Of a stretch of DNA of 64,000 nucleotides, positions 16,912 to 25,479 are shown one piece after another (positions within the stretch are counted from its first letter, which is position 1; each line of letters opens with the position of its first letter). The notes below the pieces were generated by a model. It did not search any database. It saw only the letters and a program-made list of their open reading frames with translations, and was not told the DNA's origin. The position numbers and the translations under genes are program-made. Source of the DNA: Candidatus Villigracilis saccharophilus (GTDB taxonomy: Bacteria; Chloroflexota; Anaerolineae; Anaerolineales; Villigracilaceae). The stretch covers positions 50,088 through 114,087 of the forward strand of contig JADJNA010000010.1 of assembly GCA_016709305.1 (NCBI GenBank), given 5' to 3'.

Positions 16912-17015
16912 TCAACGCTTTCAAACGCACAAGCTGCCGATGGCGCGCGGAGCCTACCAATGGAATGACACAACTCATTCCGCGGGGTGACAGGCGGCTA
17001 CTCCCCAAACGTCAC
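16895..17015 (-). promoter_or_regulatory. yybP-ykoY (manganese) riboswitch candidate
   Basis: The minus strand reads GTTTGGGGAGTAGCCGCC (conserved GGGGAGUAG loop at 16998-17006), then two helical segments, then the ACGAGACCATCAC region near its 3' end, matching the layout of the yybP-ykoY aptamer. It is upstream of a P-type ATPase, the classic context. The 3' part overlaps a terminator arm. The rest of the 390-nt gap holds no gene. Confidence 0.75.
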
Positions 17016-17144
17016 GTAGTGTATCCACATGCAAATGGATTGTCAAGCAGTGTGTCAAAATCTGGGACGGGTTAATGATTTGACAACTGAGAAAGTATTA
17101 TCAGGATCCCGGGCTGAAACTGATTTTGGAAATCATGGGAATAA

Positions 17145-17178
17145 AAAAAGTTCGGGACTGTGGTGTTCCGAACTTTTT
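17145..17178 (-). terminator. Intrinsic terminator of the phage-holin-4-like gene
   Basis: Stem of 11 bp (AAAAAGTTCGG / complement) with a 12-nt loop. On the minus strand the second arm runs into CTTTTTTTATT. It lies 25 nt beyond the stop codon at 17203. Confidence 0.7.
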
Positions 17179-17202
17179 ATCCTTTTTCGTTTATCCGTAA
17201 AC

Positions 17203-17580
17203 TTACTTCCGCTTGCCTTTCAACTCATCACGCACGAGCAGGCTCAAGACCACGCTCACGAGACTGATCACGATACTGCCGAGCAGGGCGGGCCAGAAAC
17301 CGTCCACGGTCAGTCCGAGGTTGAAAGCCTGCCCGATCGAGCTGGTCAACATCAGCACGATCGTATTGATGACGACGGTGAACAGTCCAAGCGTGAGGAT
17401 GATCAATGGGAATGTCAGCAGCTTAAGAATAGGCCGCACCAGCGCGTTCAACAAACCGATGATAAGCGCGAGCCATAACAAGCCTGTCCACTGTCCCTGA
17501 AAGTCAATACCAGCCACGAATTGAACCGCAACATACAATGCGATCGCATTAATTGCCCAACGAAGAAAAAATTTAGTCAT
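17203..17580 (-). CDS. Phage holin family (PF04020, YvlD-like) membrane protein
   Basis: 125 residues beginning at an ATG preceded by AAGGAG (8 nt). Four hydrophobic helices, with the family signature GLLNALVRPILKLLTFPLI and the later 'GLFTVVINTIVLML' pattern. This is the YvlD/phage holin 4 superfamily of small membrane proteins; in Bacillus, yvlD belongs to an envelope-stress operon. No holin function is implied for a chromosomal copy without lysis genes. It is flanked by a good terminator and, upstream, by a dispersed repeat, so it is probably monocistronic. Confidence 0.85.
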   Translation of the reverse strand: MTKFFLRWAINAIALYVAVQFVAGIDFQGQWTGLLWLALIIGLLNALVRPILKLLTFPLIILTLGLFTVVINTIVLMLTSSIGQAFNLGLTVDGFWPALLGSIVISLVSVVLSLLVRDELKGKRK

Positions 17581-17601
17581 TGAAACTCCTTTTGATATAT
17601 A

Positions 17602-17745
17602 TGTCTTTGCGAGGAAGGCGCTTGCTCTCTCTGACGAAGCCATCTCATCATGTTTCGGAGATCGCTCACCGCATGATTTGCCAGGCAAATCACGTACGAC
17701 GCAAGTGTCGAGCGGAAGTTCGCCGCTTTCGCAAATATGGAATAT
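17602..17745. repeat. Dispersed 'gtctttgcgagg' palindromic repeat
   Basis: TCTTTGCGAGGAAGGCGCTTGC, GACGAAGCCATCTC and GGAGATCGCTCACCGC form an imperfect palindrome related to the copies near 4.8, 32.1 and 52.7 kb. It lies between the holin-like gene and the GNAT gene and encodes nothing credible. Confidence 0.6.
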
Positions 17746-17764
17746 ATTAAATACGCAGGCAGCC

Positions 17765-18739
17765 TCACAAAGTTGCCTGCATCCAGATCAGGGTGCGTAA
17801 TGATTTGAATCCAGCGGAAAAAATGGCATGGTCAAATTCACCGGATGGGAATTCCAACGCGATGGTTGGGTATTGTTGGTGGAGATCGCGGCGTGCTTTA
17901 AGCAGCAGGGAAGTTAACGCGTCGGGGTCCGACCCATCGCCGGTTGCGGCGAAAAGGGATTCTCCGCGCCCATTGGGTATCCACGCCAGCGCGGCCTCCA
18001 TGCGGTCATTCTTGACAGCCGTCCACTGGCGGATGCTCATGTCTATGAAGAGCAAGTACAGCCAGTTGGCGACGCCAGGCCTAAGGTAATGAAAATTCCA
18101 GTTGCGGTGCCAGCTTAAAGGGTCGGGATAGAGACGTGTAAGCCAGTTGAGTTGTGTCTGCCAATCGCCCGGGTTTTTGCTGGTTACAGTGATATTCGGA
18201 TGCAGGAGCGTTGCGTTGAGATCGGTATTCGCCTGCCACGAGGTGCGCCGGGCGCGCTCCACAAACCCAAGCTTGGTATACAGTTCGATCGCCGCGGGGT
18301 TATCGTCGCGGACATGCAGCCAGATGTTCCCTACTTTCTTATCATGCGCATGTTTAATGGCGCGTTCAGTAAGGGCGCGTGCAATTCCATGACGGCGATA
18401 GTCCGGATGAACCGCGACATTGGCGATCAGATAAACGCGTTGATCTTTATTTCGAAATGGAACCAGGCTGGCGTTGCCGACGATCCTTCCGTTCTCCTCC
18501 CAGATATAACCCGTCAGCGGCAGGGAAGTGGACTCGGCGGCGCGGTTCGCCCATTGCAGGAACGAATTATCCTTGCCGGCGCGGCGCATATCCTGCACAT
18601 AACGCCTGCCGTCACTGTCCATAGTGCTGGAGAAACACACCTCGATCAGGTCTGCAACCGCAGGCAGGTCCCTTAGTATGCTGAGCGGGCGCAGGTTGGC
18701 ATGCTGCTCTGCGCGCGCAGGGATGGTGAAAGATGCCAT
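17765..18739 (-). CDS. GNAT family N-acetyltransferase
   Basis: 324 residues. The N-terminal half is a GNAT domain with the acetyl-CoA loop VHPDYRRHGIARALTERAIKHA (about residues 115-135) and the downstream 'NPAAIELYTKLGFVERAR' helix. The C-terminal half (about 180-320) looks like a second, degenerate GNAT-like lobe, as in other two-lobed acetyltransferases. The acceptor cannot be told. The ATG follows TATAAT (18746-18751) by 6 nt without a Shine-Dalgarno sequence, so it is probably leaderless. It is divergent from clpC. Confidence 0.85.
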   Translation of the reverse strand: MASFTIPARAEQHANLRPLSILRDLPAVADLIEVCFSSTMDSDGRRYVQDMRRAGKDNSFLQWANRAAESTSLPLTGYIWEENGRIVGNASLVPFRNKDQRVYLIANVAVHPDYRRHGIARALTERAIKHAHDKKVGNIWLHVRDDNPAAIELYTKLGFVERARRTSWQANTDLNATLLHPNITVTSKNPGDWQTQLNWLTRLYPDPLSWHRNWNFHYLRPGVANWLYLLFIDMSIRQWTAVKNDRMEAALAWIPNGRGESLFAATGDGSDPDALTSLLLKARRDLHQQYPTIALEFPSGEFDHAIFSAGFKSLRTLIWMQATL

Positions 18740-18745
18740 ATGGAT

Positions 18746-18751
18746 ATTATA
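18746..18751 (-). promoter_or_regulatory. -10 element TATAAT for leaderless GNAT gene
   Basis: Perfect TATAAT on the minus strand, 6 nt before the ATG at 18739. This spacing equals that at 11583, 11594 and 13819. Confidence 0.6.
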
Positions 18752-18810
18752 GCTGTTTATTCATACACATTTCTTATGCCGTATATATCTTTTGCCAACT
18801 TTCCTTTTGT

Positions 18811-18816
18811 TATAAT
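18811..18816 (+). promoter_or_regulatory. -10 element of the clpC promoter
   Basis: TATAAT preceded by a T-rich stretch; a start about 7 nt downstream gives a leader of about 90 nt before the clpC ATG. No CIRCE or CtsR-type operator was seen in the leader. Confidence 0.5.
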
Positions 18817-18912
18817 GCCCTATTGACTGACCGTAGACTTTAGACTACAGACCCGCGTAACTGTCCGTTGTTCTTTGTCTTTTTTCCTGTCAGCCAACGG
18901 AGGTTACCCCTT

Positions 18913-21393
18913 ATGATGCGATTTGATAGATTTACCGAAAGAGCGCAGGAGGCTGCGCAGCGCGCCGCCGAGATCATTCAGCGCTACGGACACAACCAAA
19001 TAGATACCGAACACATCCTGCTGGCTCTTATTGAACAGCCCGGCGGTGTGATTCCCCAAATCCTTGAAAAATTGAGCGTGAGCGCCGAGGCACTGACCGA
19101 ACGGCTGGATGCCACTCTGCGGGCCAGCCCGAAGGCAAATATCTTCGGTGGCGGCGCGGGACAGATCTTCATCACACCGCGTGTCAAGCGGATCATTGAT
19201 CTTGCCAACGAAGAAGCCAACCGCCTGAAGGATGAATACATTTCCACCGAGCATATTTTCCTCGCCATCCTGACCGAGCGCAACACCCCCGCCGCCCGCA
19301 TCCTGGAAAGCGCCGGGCTGACCCGCGACCGCGTCTACGATTCAATTCAAGACTTGCGTGGTGGACAGCGCGTGACCGATCCGCAGGCCGAGACGAAATA
19401 CCGTACCCTCGAAAAATATTCGCGCGACCTGACCCAATTGGCGCGCGAAGGAAAACTTGACCCGGTCATTGGCCGCGACAAGGGAATTTTGCGCCTGATC
19501 CAGATCCTTTCCCGCCGCACCAAGAACAACCCGGTTCTGATCGGCGAAGCAGGTGTCGGCAAGACCGCCATTGCGGAAGGGCTGGCGCAGAAGATCGCCA
19601 GCAACGATGTGCCCGAGATCCTATCGGGCAAGAAAGTTGTCGCGCTTGATCTCGGCGCGATGATCGCCGGGTCGCGCTTCCGCGGTGAATTTGAAGAACG
19701 CCTCAAGGCCGTGATGGATGAAGTCCAGCGCTCGAAGGGCGATGTGATCCTGATGATCGACGAACTGCACACGGTCGTCGGCGCGGGAGCGGCGCAGGGC
19801 GCGATGGATGCGTCCAACATGCTCAAGCCGGCTCTCGCGCGCGGCGAACTGCAATGTATTGGCGCGACCACACTGGATGAGTTCCACAAACATATTGAAA
19901 AAGATGCCGCGCTAGAACGTCGCTTCGCTCCCATTCATGTGGATGAGCCGAGTGTGGATGATACGATCAAAATGCTGCACGGCTTGCGCGACCGCTATGA
20001 AGCCCATCACAAAGTCCATTTTTCGGACGAAGCCCTGACCGCCGCCGCCCGCCTGGCTGACCGCTACGTGACCGATCGTCACCTGCCCGACAAAGCCATT
20101 GACCTGATCGACGAAGCCGCAGCCAAAGTCCGCGTGGCGCTGTATTCCATGCCTCCCGATCTAAAATCCATGAAGACCGATGTGGACCGCCTGCGCGCGG
20201 AAGAAGAGCAGGCCGGCTTGGAACGCGATTACGAACGTGCCGCGCAAAAGAAGGCCGAACGGCTGCGTCTTGAAACTGAGTACGCAGAAAAACGCGATAA
20301 ATGGGAAACCGAACATCAACTCGATGAAGTGGTCGATGTGGATGATATCGCTTCGGTCGTGCATCAATGGACGGGCATCCCTGTCAACCAGATGCTTGAG
20401 ACTGAGTCTGTAAAACTCCTGCACATGGAAGCGCGTTTGCACGAGCGCATCATCGGTCAGGAGGAAGCCATCCACGCGGTCTCGGACGCAATCCGCCGCG
20501 CGCGTTCTGGTTTGAAAGATCCTGCCCGGCCGATCGGCTCCTTTATTTTTATCGGCCCGTCCGGGGTCGGCAAGACCGAGCTGGCAAAAGCCCTGGCATG
20601 GTTCATGTTCGATGATGAGGAAGCGCTTGTCCGCATTGATATGTCCGAATATCGCGAACAGCACACGGTCAGCCGCCTGTTTGGCGCGCCTCCGGGATAT
20701 GTCGGTTATGAAGAAGGCGGTCAGCTCACGGAAGCGGTCCGCAGACGCCCGTACCGCGTGGTGCTATTCGATGAAATTGAAAAGGCGCATCCCGAAGTGT
20801 GGAATGCCCTGCTACAAATTTTGGATGACGGCCGCTTGACGGATGGGCAGGGCAAGGTGGTGGACTTCCGCAATACGGTTCTGATCATGACCTCGAACCT
20901 GGGTACTGAATATGTGACAAAAGGCGGCACCCTCGGATTCCTCACCCAAAAAGCAGATGATGATGAGCGTGCCATGCACGACAAGATCGAGAAAGCGCTC
21001 AAAGCCGCCTTCCGACCGGAGTTCATCAACCGCGTGGATGAGACCATTATGTTCTCACCGCTGACCGTTGAGCAGATGGAAGAGATCGTTGTTCTGCAAA
21101 TGAAGGAAGTGCAAGACCGCTTGAACGAACACGATATCACAGTACAACTCAGCGACGCCGCCCGTATCTGGCTGGCGAAGGAAGGCTTTGATCCCGCTTT
21201 CGGCGCACGTCCGCTGCGCCGCGCGATCCAAAAATACGTCGAAAGCCCGCTCTCTGTGGAATTGCTCGGCGGTAAATACAAGGATGGCGTGATTGTGCAG
21301 GTGGATGTGGACGCCGAGGCGAACAAGATCATATTCCACACCACTGCGGCCGCCAGCAAGTCAAAATCAAAGCAACAAAAAATTGAAGCGTAG
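18913..21393 (+). CDS. clpC: ATP-dependent Clp protease ATP-binding subunit ClpC
   Basis: 826 residues. Start ATG 18913 has GGAGG upstream; the open frame extends further but the ClpC N-terminus (MRFDRFTERAQEAAQRAAE) begins here. Domains in order: double Clp-N repeat (about 1-145), first AAA+ module with GEAGVGKT (211-218), a middle coiled-coil region (about 415-470), second AAA+ module with GPSGVGKT (548-555) and a C-terminal D2-small domain. Class I Hsp100 unfoldase that feeds substrates to ClpP. No adaptor (mcsA/mcsB/ctsR) gene is adjacent. It is convergent with the htrA gene, with a shared terminator between them. Confidence 0.95.
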   Translation: MMRFDRFTERAQEAAQRAAEIIQRYGHNQIDTEHILLALIEQPGGVIPQILEKLSVSAEALTERLDATLRASPKANIFGGGAGQIFITPRVKRIIDLANEEANRLKDEYISTEHIFLAILTERNTPAARILESAGLTRDRVYDSIQDLRGGQRVTDPQAETKYRTLEKYSRDLTQLAREGKLDPVIGRDKGILRLIQILSRRTKNNPVLIGEAGVGKTAIAEGLAQKIASNDVPEILSGKKVVALDLGAMIAGSRFRGEFEERLKAVMDEVQRSKGDVILMIDELHTVVGAGAAQGAMDASNMLKPALARGELQCIGATTLDEFHKHIEKDAALERRFAPIHVDEPSVDDTIKMLHGLRDRYEAHHKVHFSDEALTAAARLADRYVTDRHLPDKAIDLIDEAAAKVRVALYSMPPDLKSMKTDVDRLRAEEEQAGLERDYERAAQKKAERLRLETEYAEKRDKWETEHQLDEVVDVDDIASVVHQWTGIPVNQMLETESVKLLHMEARLHERIIGQEEAIHAVSDAIRRARSGLKDPARPIGSFIFIGPSGVGKTELAKALAWFMFDDEEALVRIDMSEYREQHTVSRLFGAPPGYVGYEEGGQLTEAVRRRPYRVVLFDEIEKAHPEVWNALLQILDDGRLTDGQGKVVDFRNTVLIMTSNLGTEYVTKGGTLGFLTQKADDDERAMHDKIEKALKAAFRPEFINRVDETIMFSPLTVEQMEEIVVLQMKEVQDRLNEHDITVQLSDAARIWLAKEGFDPAFGARPLRRAIQKYVESPLSVELLGGKYKDGVIVQVDVDAEANKIIFHTTAAASKSKSKQQKIEA

Positions 21394-21435
21394 CAACGCA
21401 AGGCTTATTAAACCCTGCTGTTCAAAGTTAATATA

Positions 21436-21470
21436 AAAATCTCCGAGTTCTTTTAGAACTCGGAGATTTT
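21436..21470. terminator. Bidirectional terminator between clpC and htrA-like gene
   Basis: Inverted repeat of 16 bp (AAAATCTCCGAGTTCT / complement) with a 3-nt loop; T-tracts on both strands after the stem. Confidence 0.8.
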
Positions 21471-21473
21471 GTT

Positions 21474-22607
21474 TTATGGGCGCTTATCCAATTTTATGGG
21501 GACATCCACTTTTTCGCTGCCGCGCAGTACGGTCAATGTGACCGTGTCGCCGGGCCCTTTGTTCGTAATGAGATACGCCAGCAGTTCATCGAACGTGCGG
21601 ATGTCCCGCCCGTCAATGGCGACGATCAAGTCGCCGCCGCTAAACAGCCCCGTAATGCCTGTGGATGTAGAAGCCGGTCTAATCCCAGCCTGATCCGCGG
21701 GACCGCCTGAGACAACCTCGGTAACATAGGCACCGGTAAATGAATTAAGTCCCAACTCCTTGACAACTTCCAGGCTTAAAGAATCCATGGATGAGATGCC
21801 CAAAAATGGATAATCATATTTGCCGGTTTCGATCAAAACAGGAGCGACGCGTTTGACCATATTGACCGAAATGGCAAAACCAATTCCAGAATTAACCGGC
21901 TCGCCTGCGCTGGTCGAGCTTACCGTGCGAATGGCGCGATTAATACCGACCACCTCACCATTGGTATTAAAGAGCGGACCGCCGGAATTGCCGGGGTTAA
22001 TGGCGGCATCTGTTTGGATGATATCGCCGGCAGTGAATGGCCGCCCATCCGGAGTTTCATGAATGGCGTCCAACGTGCGCCCAAGCGCGGAGATGATGCC
22101 GACGGTCATGGTGCCGTCCAGACCAAACGGGTTGCCAATGGCCACCACGGTCTGACCAACTTTCAGCGCGTCTGAATCGCCGAGCGGGAGCGGATGAAGC
22201 TCTTCAGCCGGAGCGTCCACTTTGACAATGGCGAGGTCTGAATCAGTATCTGTCCCAACGAGCGTCCCATACGCCATGAAGCCGGACATAAATCTGACTT
22301 CGATGGTTGTCGCGCCTTCGACCACATGGAAATTGGTAATGACATGTCCCTGCCCGTCGTACACAAAACCAGATCCCTGTCCCTGATCTGTAATGATGGC
22401 AACGGTGCCCGGGCTGACGTTTTCATACAGTGCCACCAAGCCGCCCGACTGGGAGGCGGGGTTTTCAGCATTTGAAATGATCGGGGCAATGGCCTGAACC
22501 GATTCAGCCACTGACGCGGGCTGTTGATTGGATAACGGTAAAGACTGACAAGCCAGCATGGCCGCGATCAAAACAGTAAAAGCCAGAATGCTTCGCTTTG
22601 TTTTCAT
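21474..22607 (-). CDS. HtrA/DegP-type serine protease, lipoprotein form
   Basis: 377 residues. Signal with lipobox MLAC (Cys20), so it is membrane anchored outside the cell. The trypsin-like domain has the full triad: H94 (TNFHVV), D124 (TDSDLAIV) and S208 (NPGNSGGPL). A single PDZ domain (about 275-375) follows. HtrA proteases degrade or refold misfolded envelope proteins. The gene starts 17 nt after the CbpA-like gene ends on the same strand, so chaperone and protease form one operon. The start has AGGAG 7 nt upstream. Confidence 0.9.
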   Translation of the reverse strand: MKTKRSILAFTVLIAAMLACQSLPLSNQQPASVAESVQAIAPIISNAENPASQSGGLVALYENVSPGTVAIITDQGQGSGFVYDGQGHVITNFHVVEGATTIEVRFMSGFMAYGTLVGTDTDSDLAIVKVDAPAEELHPLPLGDSDALKVGQTVVAIGNPFGLDGTMTVGIISALGRTLDAIHETPDGRPFTAGDIIQTDAAINPGNSGGPLFNTNGEVVGINRAIRTVSSTSAGEPVNSGIGFAISVNMVKRVAPVLIETGKYDYPFLGISSMDSLSLEVVKELGLNSFTGAYVTEVVSGGPADQAGIRPASTSTGITGLFSGGDLIVAIDGRDIRTFDELLAYLITNKGPGDTVTLTVLRGSEKVDVPIKLDKRP

Positions 22608-22623
22608 AAAAATCTCCTATACA

Positions 22624-23529
22624 CTAAAACTTGATTCGTGCCGCTTCTTCAAGCAATTCTCTCTGCTTGGACGACAATTGCCTGGGAATTTGTACTTTCA
22701 ACTTCACAAAAAGATCGCCCTTTGTTTTCGGGTCCTTCACGTGCGGCATGCCGCGCCCTGCAAGACGAAAGACCTGGTCAACCTGTGTGCCGGCCGGAAT
22801 GTTCAACTTGACCTTGCCGGTGGGCGTTTCGACATCGGTCTCACCGCCGAGGATCAACGTGAACACGCTTAATGTGGATGTCGTGGTCAGAGACTGCCCA
22901 TCGCGTTCGAATTTATCTTCTTCAGCGACATTTACGATCAAATAAAGATCGAGTCCGTCGGGACCCGCGCCTGCCACTCTTACTTTTGAACCGGTCTTCA
23001 CCCCGGCAGGGATGCGCACCTGCAGTTTGCGCCCATTGCTTTGCAGATGGCGCAATGTACCGCCATACGCCTCTTGAAAACTGATCTGAATTTCCTGCTG
23101 GTAGCCTTGCTGTTGCTGCTGCTGTCCAGTCTGACCACGCGCAGAGTTTCGCATCGCCTCACCGAAGATGGTGCGGAAAAAATCTGAAAAGCCGCCTGCC
23201 CCGCCAAGTGGATCGTCGCCGCCTGCATAACTTCTTTGTTGACCATTCTGCTGAAACCAGTCATCCCAGCGGAAGTCTGCGGGCCGCCCGCCGCTCGATC
23301 GAAAATCAGTGTAGGCGCTCCCCAATTGGTCATAACGAGCGCGCTTTTGATCATCGCTCAAGACCTGGTAGGCCTCGTTGATCTCCTTGAACTTATCCTC
23401 GGCCTTTTTGTCGCCGGGGTTTTTATCCGGATGAAATTTCATGGCCAGCTTGCGATATGCCGTGCGGATATCATCCGCGCTGGATTTGCGGTCCACACCG
23501 AGTATTTTGTAATAATCCTTATAGTCCAT
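22624..23529 (-). CDS. DnaJ-class chaperone, CbpA-like
   Basis: 301 residues from the ATG that opens MDYKDYYKILGVDRKSS. J domain (1-70) with the HPD tripeptide in KFHPDKNPG, a Gly/Gln-rich linker with a short glutamine run (about 115-150), and two C-terminal beta-barrel substrate domains with no zinc finger. This is the CbpA / type II Hsp40 layout; it would stimulate DnaK. Directly upstream of htrA in one operon, which fits envelope or protein-quality control. The leader has no strong Shine-Dalgarno sequence. Confidence 0.9.
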   Translation of the reverse strand: MDYKDYYKILGVDRKSSADDIRTAYRKLAMKFHPDKNPGDKKAEDKFKEINEAYQVLSDDQKRARYDQLGSAYTDFRSSGGRPADFRWDDWFQQNGQQRSYAGGDDPLGGAGGFSDFFRTIFGEAMRNSARGQTGQQQQQQGYQQEIQISFQEAYGGTLRHLQSNGRKLQVRIPAGVKTGSKVRVAGAGPDGLDLYLIVNVAEEDKFERDGQSLTTTSTLSVFTLILGGETDVETPTGKVKLNIPAGTQVDQVFRLAGRGMPHVKDPKTKGDLFVKLKVQIPRQLSSKQRELLEEAARIKF

Positions 23530-23656
23530 AATACTATTGTTATCACCGCGCAATGGCTGAGTCAAGCGCCCAACAGGCACACTAACACAACTCTAACCTG
23601 TGAAAATTTGTGATACAGTTGCAGAAAATATTATACAAAGGGAAGATAAATAGAGA

Positions 23657-24238
23657 ATGAAATCAATATGTGTTTATTGTGGGTCTTCTGACCTTGTTCA
23701 CGCCGATTACAAGACTGCCGCCCATACAATGGGCAGGATGCTCGCTCAAAGAGGGATTCGCCTCATCTATGGCGGCGGCAAAACAGGGTTAATGGGTGAA
23801 GTGGCAAATGGGGCGTTATCCGCCGGAGGCGATGTAATTGGGGTCATCATCCCGTCCATGAACACCACCGCCCTCGCGCATAGCGGTCTGACACAGATGG
23901 ATGTCGCCCCTGACATGCATGGACGCAAGGCGCGCATGCATGAACTCGCGGATGGATACATTGCCCTGCCCGGCGGATTCGGCACCTGGGATGAACTCTT
24001 TGAAACTATCGCCTGGGCGCAGACCGGGGCGCATGAAAAACCTGTCGGAATGTTAAATGTCAAAAATTATTATGTTCCCCTGCTCGCCGCTATGGATCAC
24101 GCCGTGATGGAAGGATTTATTTTTTCCGAACATCGCAAAGCCGTGTTCTGCGAATCAGACCCTGTTAAATTAATGGATGCCATGGAAAAATATGTGCATC
24201 CGCATGCCGCCGTCAAAAGATGGTTGAAGGAAGACTGA
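23657..24238 (+). CDS. LOG family protein (TIGR00730), nucleoside-monophosphate phosphoribohydrolase-like
   Basis: 193 residues. Rossmann-like fold with GGGKTGLMG (39-47), the catalytic R90 region (MHGRKARM) and the hallmark PGGFGTWDE (105-113). These define the LOG family, which cleaves cytokinin riboside 5'-monophosphate or, in bacteria, other nucleoside 5'-monophosphates to base and ribose 5-phosphate. Length is normal. It stands alone, convergent with the DinB-like gene. Older annotations calling this family lysine decarboxylase are wrong. Confidence 0.9.
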   Translation: MKSICVYCGSSDLVHADYKTAAHTMGRMLAQRGIRLIYGGGKTGLMGEVANGALSAGGDVIGVIIPSMNTTALAHSGLTQMDVAPDMHGRKARMHELADGYIALPGGFGTWDELFETIAWAQTGAHEKPVGMLNVKNYYVPLLAAMDHAVMEGFIFSEHRKAVFCESDPVKLMDAMEKYVHPHAAVKRWLKED

Positions 24239-24243
24239 ACAAC

Positions 24244-24273
24244 ACTCCCGCAGACTTGTTTTCTGCGGGAGGT
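24244..24273. terminator. Bidirectional terminator, LOG gene / ClbS-like gene
   Basis: 10-bp stem CTCCCGCAGA / complement with a 7-nt loop, followed by GGTTTGCTTT on the plus strand, in a 40-nt gap between convergent stops. Confidence 0.7.
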
Positions 24274-24278
24274 TTGCT

Positions 24279-24782
24279 TTACGCCTGTACCGTCTTTTCA
24301 ATGGTCTTGCGGTGTTCTTCAAAATGTTCAATGGTATCTCCCAGCACCCAAAGAACCAATGGCCGTTTTTCAGGGTCGTCTGGATAACGGGGTGCCATCA
24401 AGTTTTCAAATGTCATCGAATCCAATTTATTTGTCAGTTGTCGATAGACCTGCATCATTTCATCCAAAACACCCTGCCGTGAACGTTCGCGGTTTCTCTC
24501 AAACAAAAGTGGATTGATAATATTGAAATCCCAGTCTTTGACGGCTTCGGGGGAAACACCCAAAACCTCATGACTCGGACGATGATCCATGTGATACCCC
24601 ATCAACACCTTCATCCATTCCGTCAGATGAGCCAGGTTATCCCTGGGCGACCAGCCGCCTTCATCTGGAGACGACATTTGCCGGTCGGTAAGTTTTTCTG
24701 CGACAGCCATTAACAGTATCCACTCTCTTTCGATCGCGGACATTAATTCCTGTTTATCATTGGGGATCCATTGTTCGGTCAT
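24279..24782 (-). CDS. ClbS/DfsB family four-helix-bundle (DinB-like) protein
   Basis: 167 residues, all helical by composition, with the family pattern 'SPRDNLAHLTEWMKVLM' (the first metal-site His of DinB-like folds), 'DYNFIN'-type DWDFNIINPLLFERNRERS and a C-terminal 'LGDTIEHFEEHRKTIE' giving two more histidines. ClbS itself is a cyclopropane hydrolase that protects against colibactin; most relatives are uncharacterised. It is the last gene of an operon with a peptidase E-like gene and the tmk-map fusion, 10 nt after the former. Confidence 0.8.
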   Translation of the reverse strand: MTEQWIPNDKQELMSAIEREWILLMAVAEKLTDRQMSSPDEGGWSPRDNLAHLTEWMKVLMGYHMDHRPSHEVLGVSPEAVKDWDFNIINPLLFERNRERSRQGVLDEMMQVYRQLTNKLDSMTFENLMAPRYPDDPEKRPLVLWVLGDTIEHFEEHRKTIEKTVQA

Positions 24783-24792
24783 TAGACAATTC

Positions 24793-25476
24793 CTATAATG
24801 AGATCAACTGAAGCTCTTCAAGTTTTTCTTTTTCCTGTCCTTTACGCAGGATCCACGCCTCGCCGCGGACAAGTGTTGTTTTCTTTCCGATCACCTTTAC
24901 ATACGCACCGTCAGACAGCATGACCACAGGGTTATCATGGAAGAAATGATAATCCGCCAGCCAGTCATCTTTTACAGATTGACCATACGCATCCAGCGGA
25001 TAATGAGGCGAGAAATTAAAAGGCGTAACATTCAACCCTTCAAAGCTCGACGTTTCAACCGTGTTCATATCTTTGGACGTGAGAATATTCGGTCCGCATA
25101 AAATCGCACCGGCGCTGAATGCCACAATGGGCAAGCCTGCCTGAACTTTCTTGCGCAGAAAAAGCATTATTCGGCTGACGTGCAGGCGGTGATTGAGCAG
25201 GAAGGTATTTCCACCTGAGATATACACCAATGAAGCGCGGCGGATAATGTCTTCCATCTGCGTCAACGACATGGTCTCAGCATTGATCGTTTCGAGGCGC
25301 GCCAAACTCTTAAAGGAATTTTCTGTATCCACCTGCCATCTCTCAGCGTAAAGAGATGCGAGCGGCAGATACGCCACCGTAGCGTCATCCCTATCTTTTA
25401 AATAAGGGCGGCTGGCTTCGATGATATAGCGAATATCCTCTTTGCCGGGCGAGGAGAACAAATGCAGGTTGGGCAT
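24793..25476 (-). CDS. Peptidase E-like (family S51) protein
   Basis: 227 residues with SGGNT (87-91), the nucleophile elbow FSAGAILCG with Ser121, and a His in FSPHYPLD (H158), the layout of alpha-aspartyl dipeptidase PepE and cyanophycinase-type S51 peptidases. PepE hydrolyses Asp-X dipeptides in the cytosol. Length matches PepE. The start is 3 nt after the end of the upstream fusion gene. Which S51 branch it belongs to is uncertain. Confidence 0.8.
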   Translation of the reverse strand: MPNLHLFSSPGKEDIRYIIEASRPYLKDRDDATVAYLPLASLYAERWQVDTENSFKSLARLETINAETMSLTQMEDIIRRASLVYISGGNTFLLNHRLHVSRIMLFLRKKVQAGLPIVAFSAGAILCGPNILTSKDMNTVETSSFEGLNVTPFNFSPHYPLDAYGQSVKDDWLADYHFFHDNPVVMLSDGAYVKVIGKKTTLVRGEAWILRKGQEKEKLEELQLISL

Positions 25477-25479
25477 TTT

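Noticed and set aside
17029..17478. 149-codon plus-strand frame over the holin-like gene
   Set aside because: It overlaps a terminator and runs antisense to the small membrane protein gene.
18152..18676. 174-codon open frame opposite the GNAT gene
   Set aside because: Antisense shadow of a well-supported acetyltransferase; no recognisable domain.
20161..20664. 167-codon open frame opposite clpC
   Set aside because: Produced by the reverse of highly biased clpC codons; not a protein of known type.
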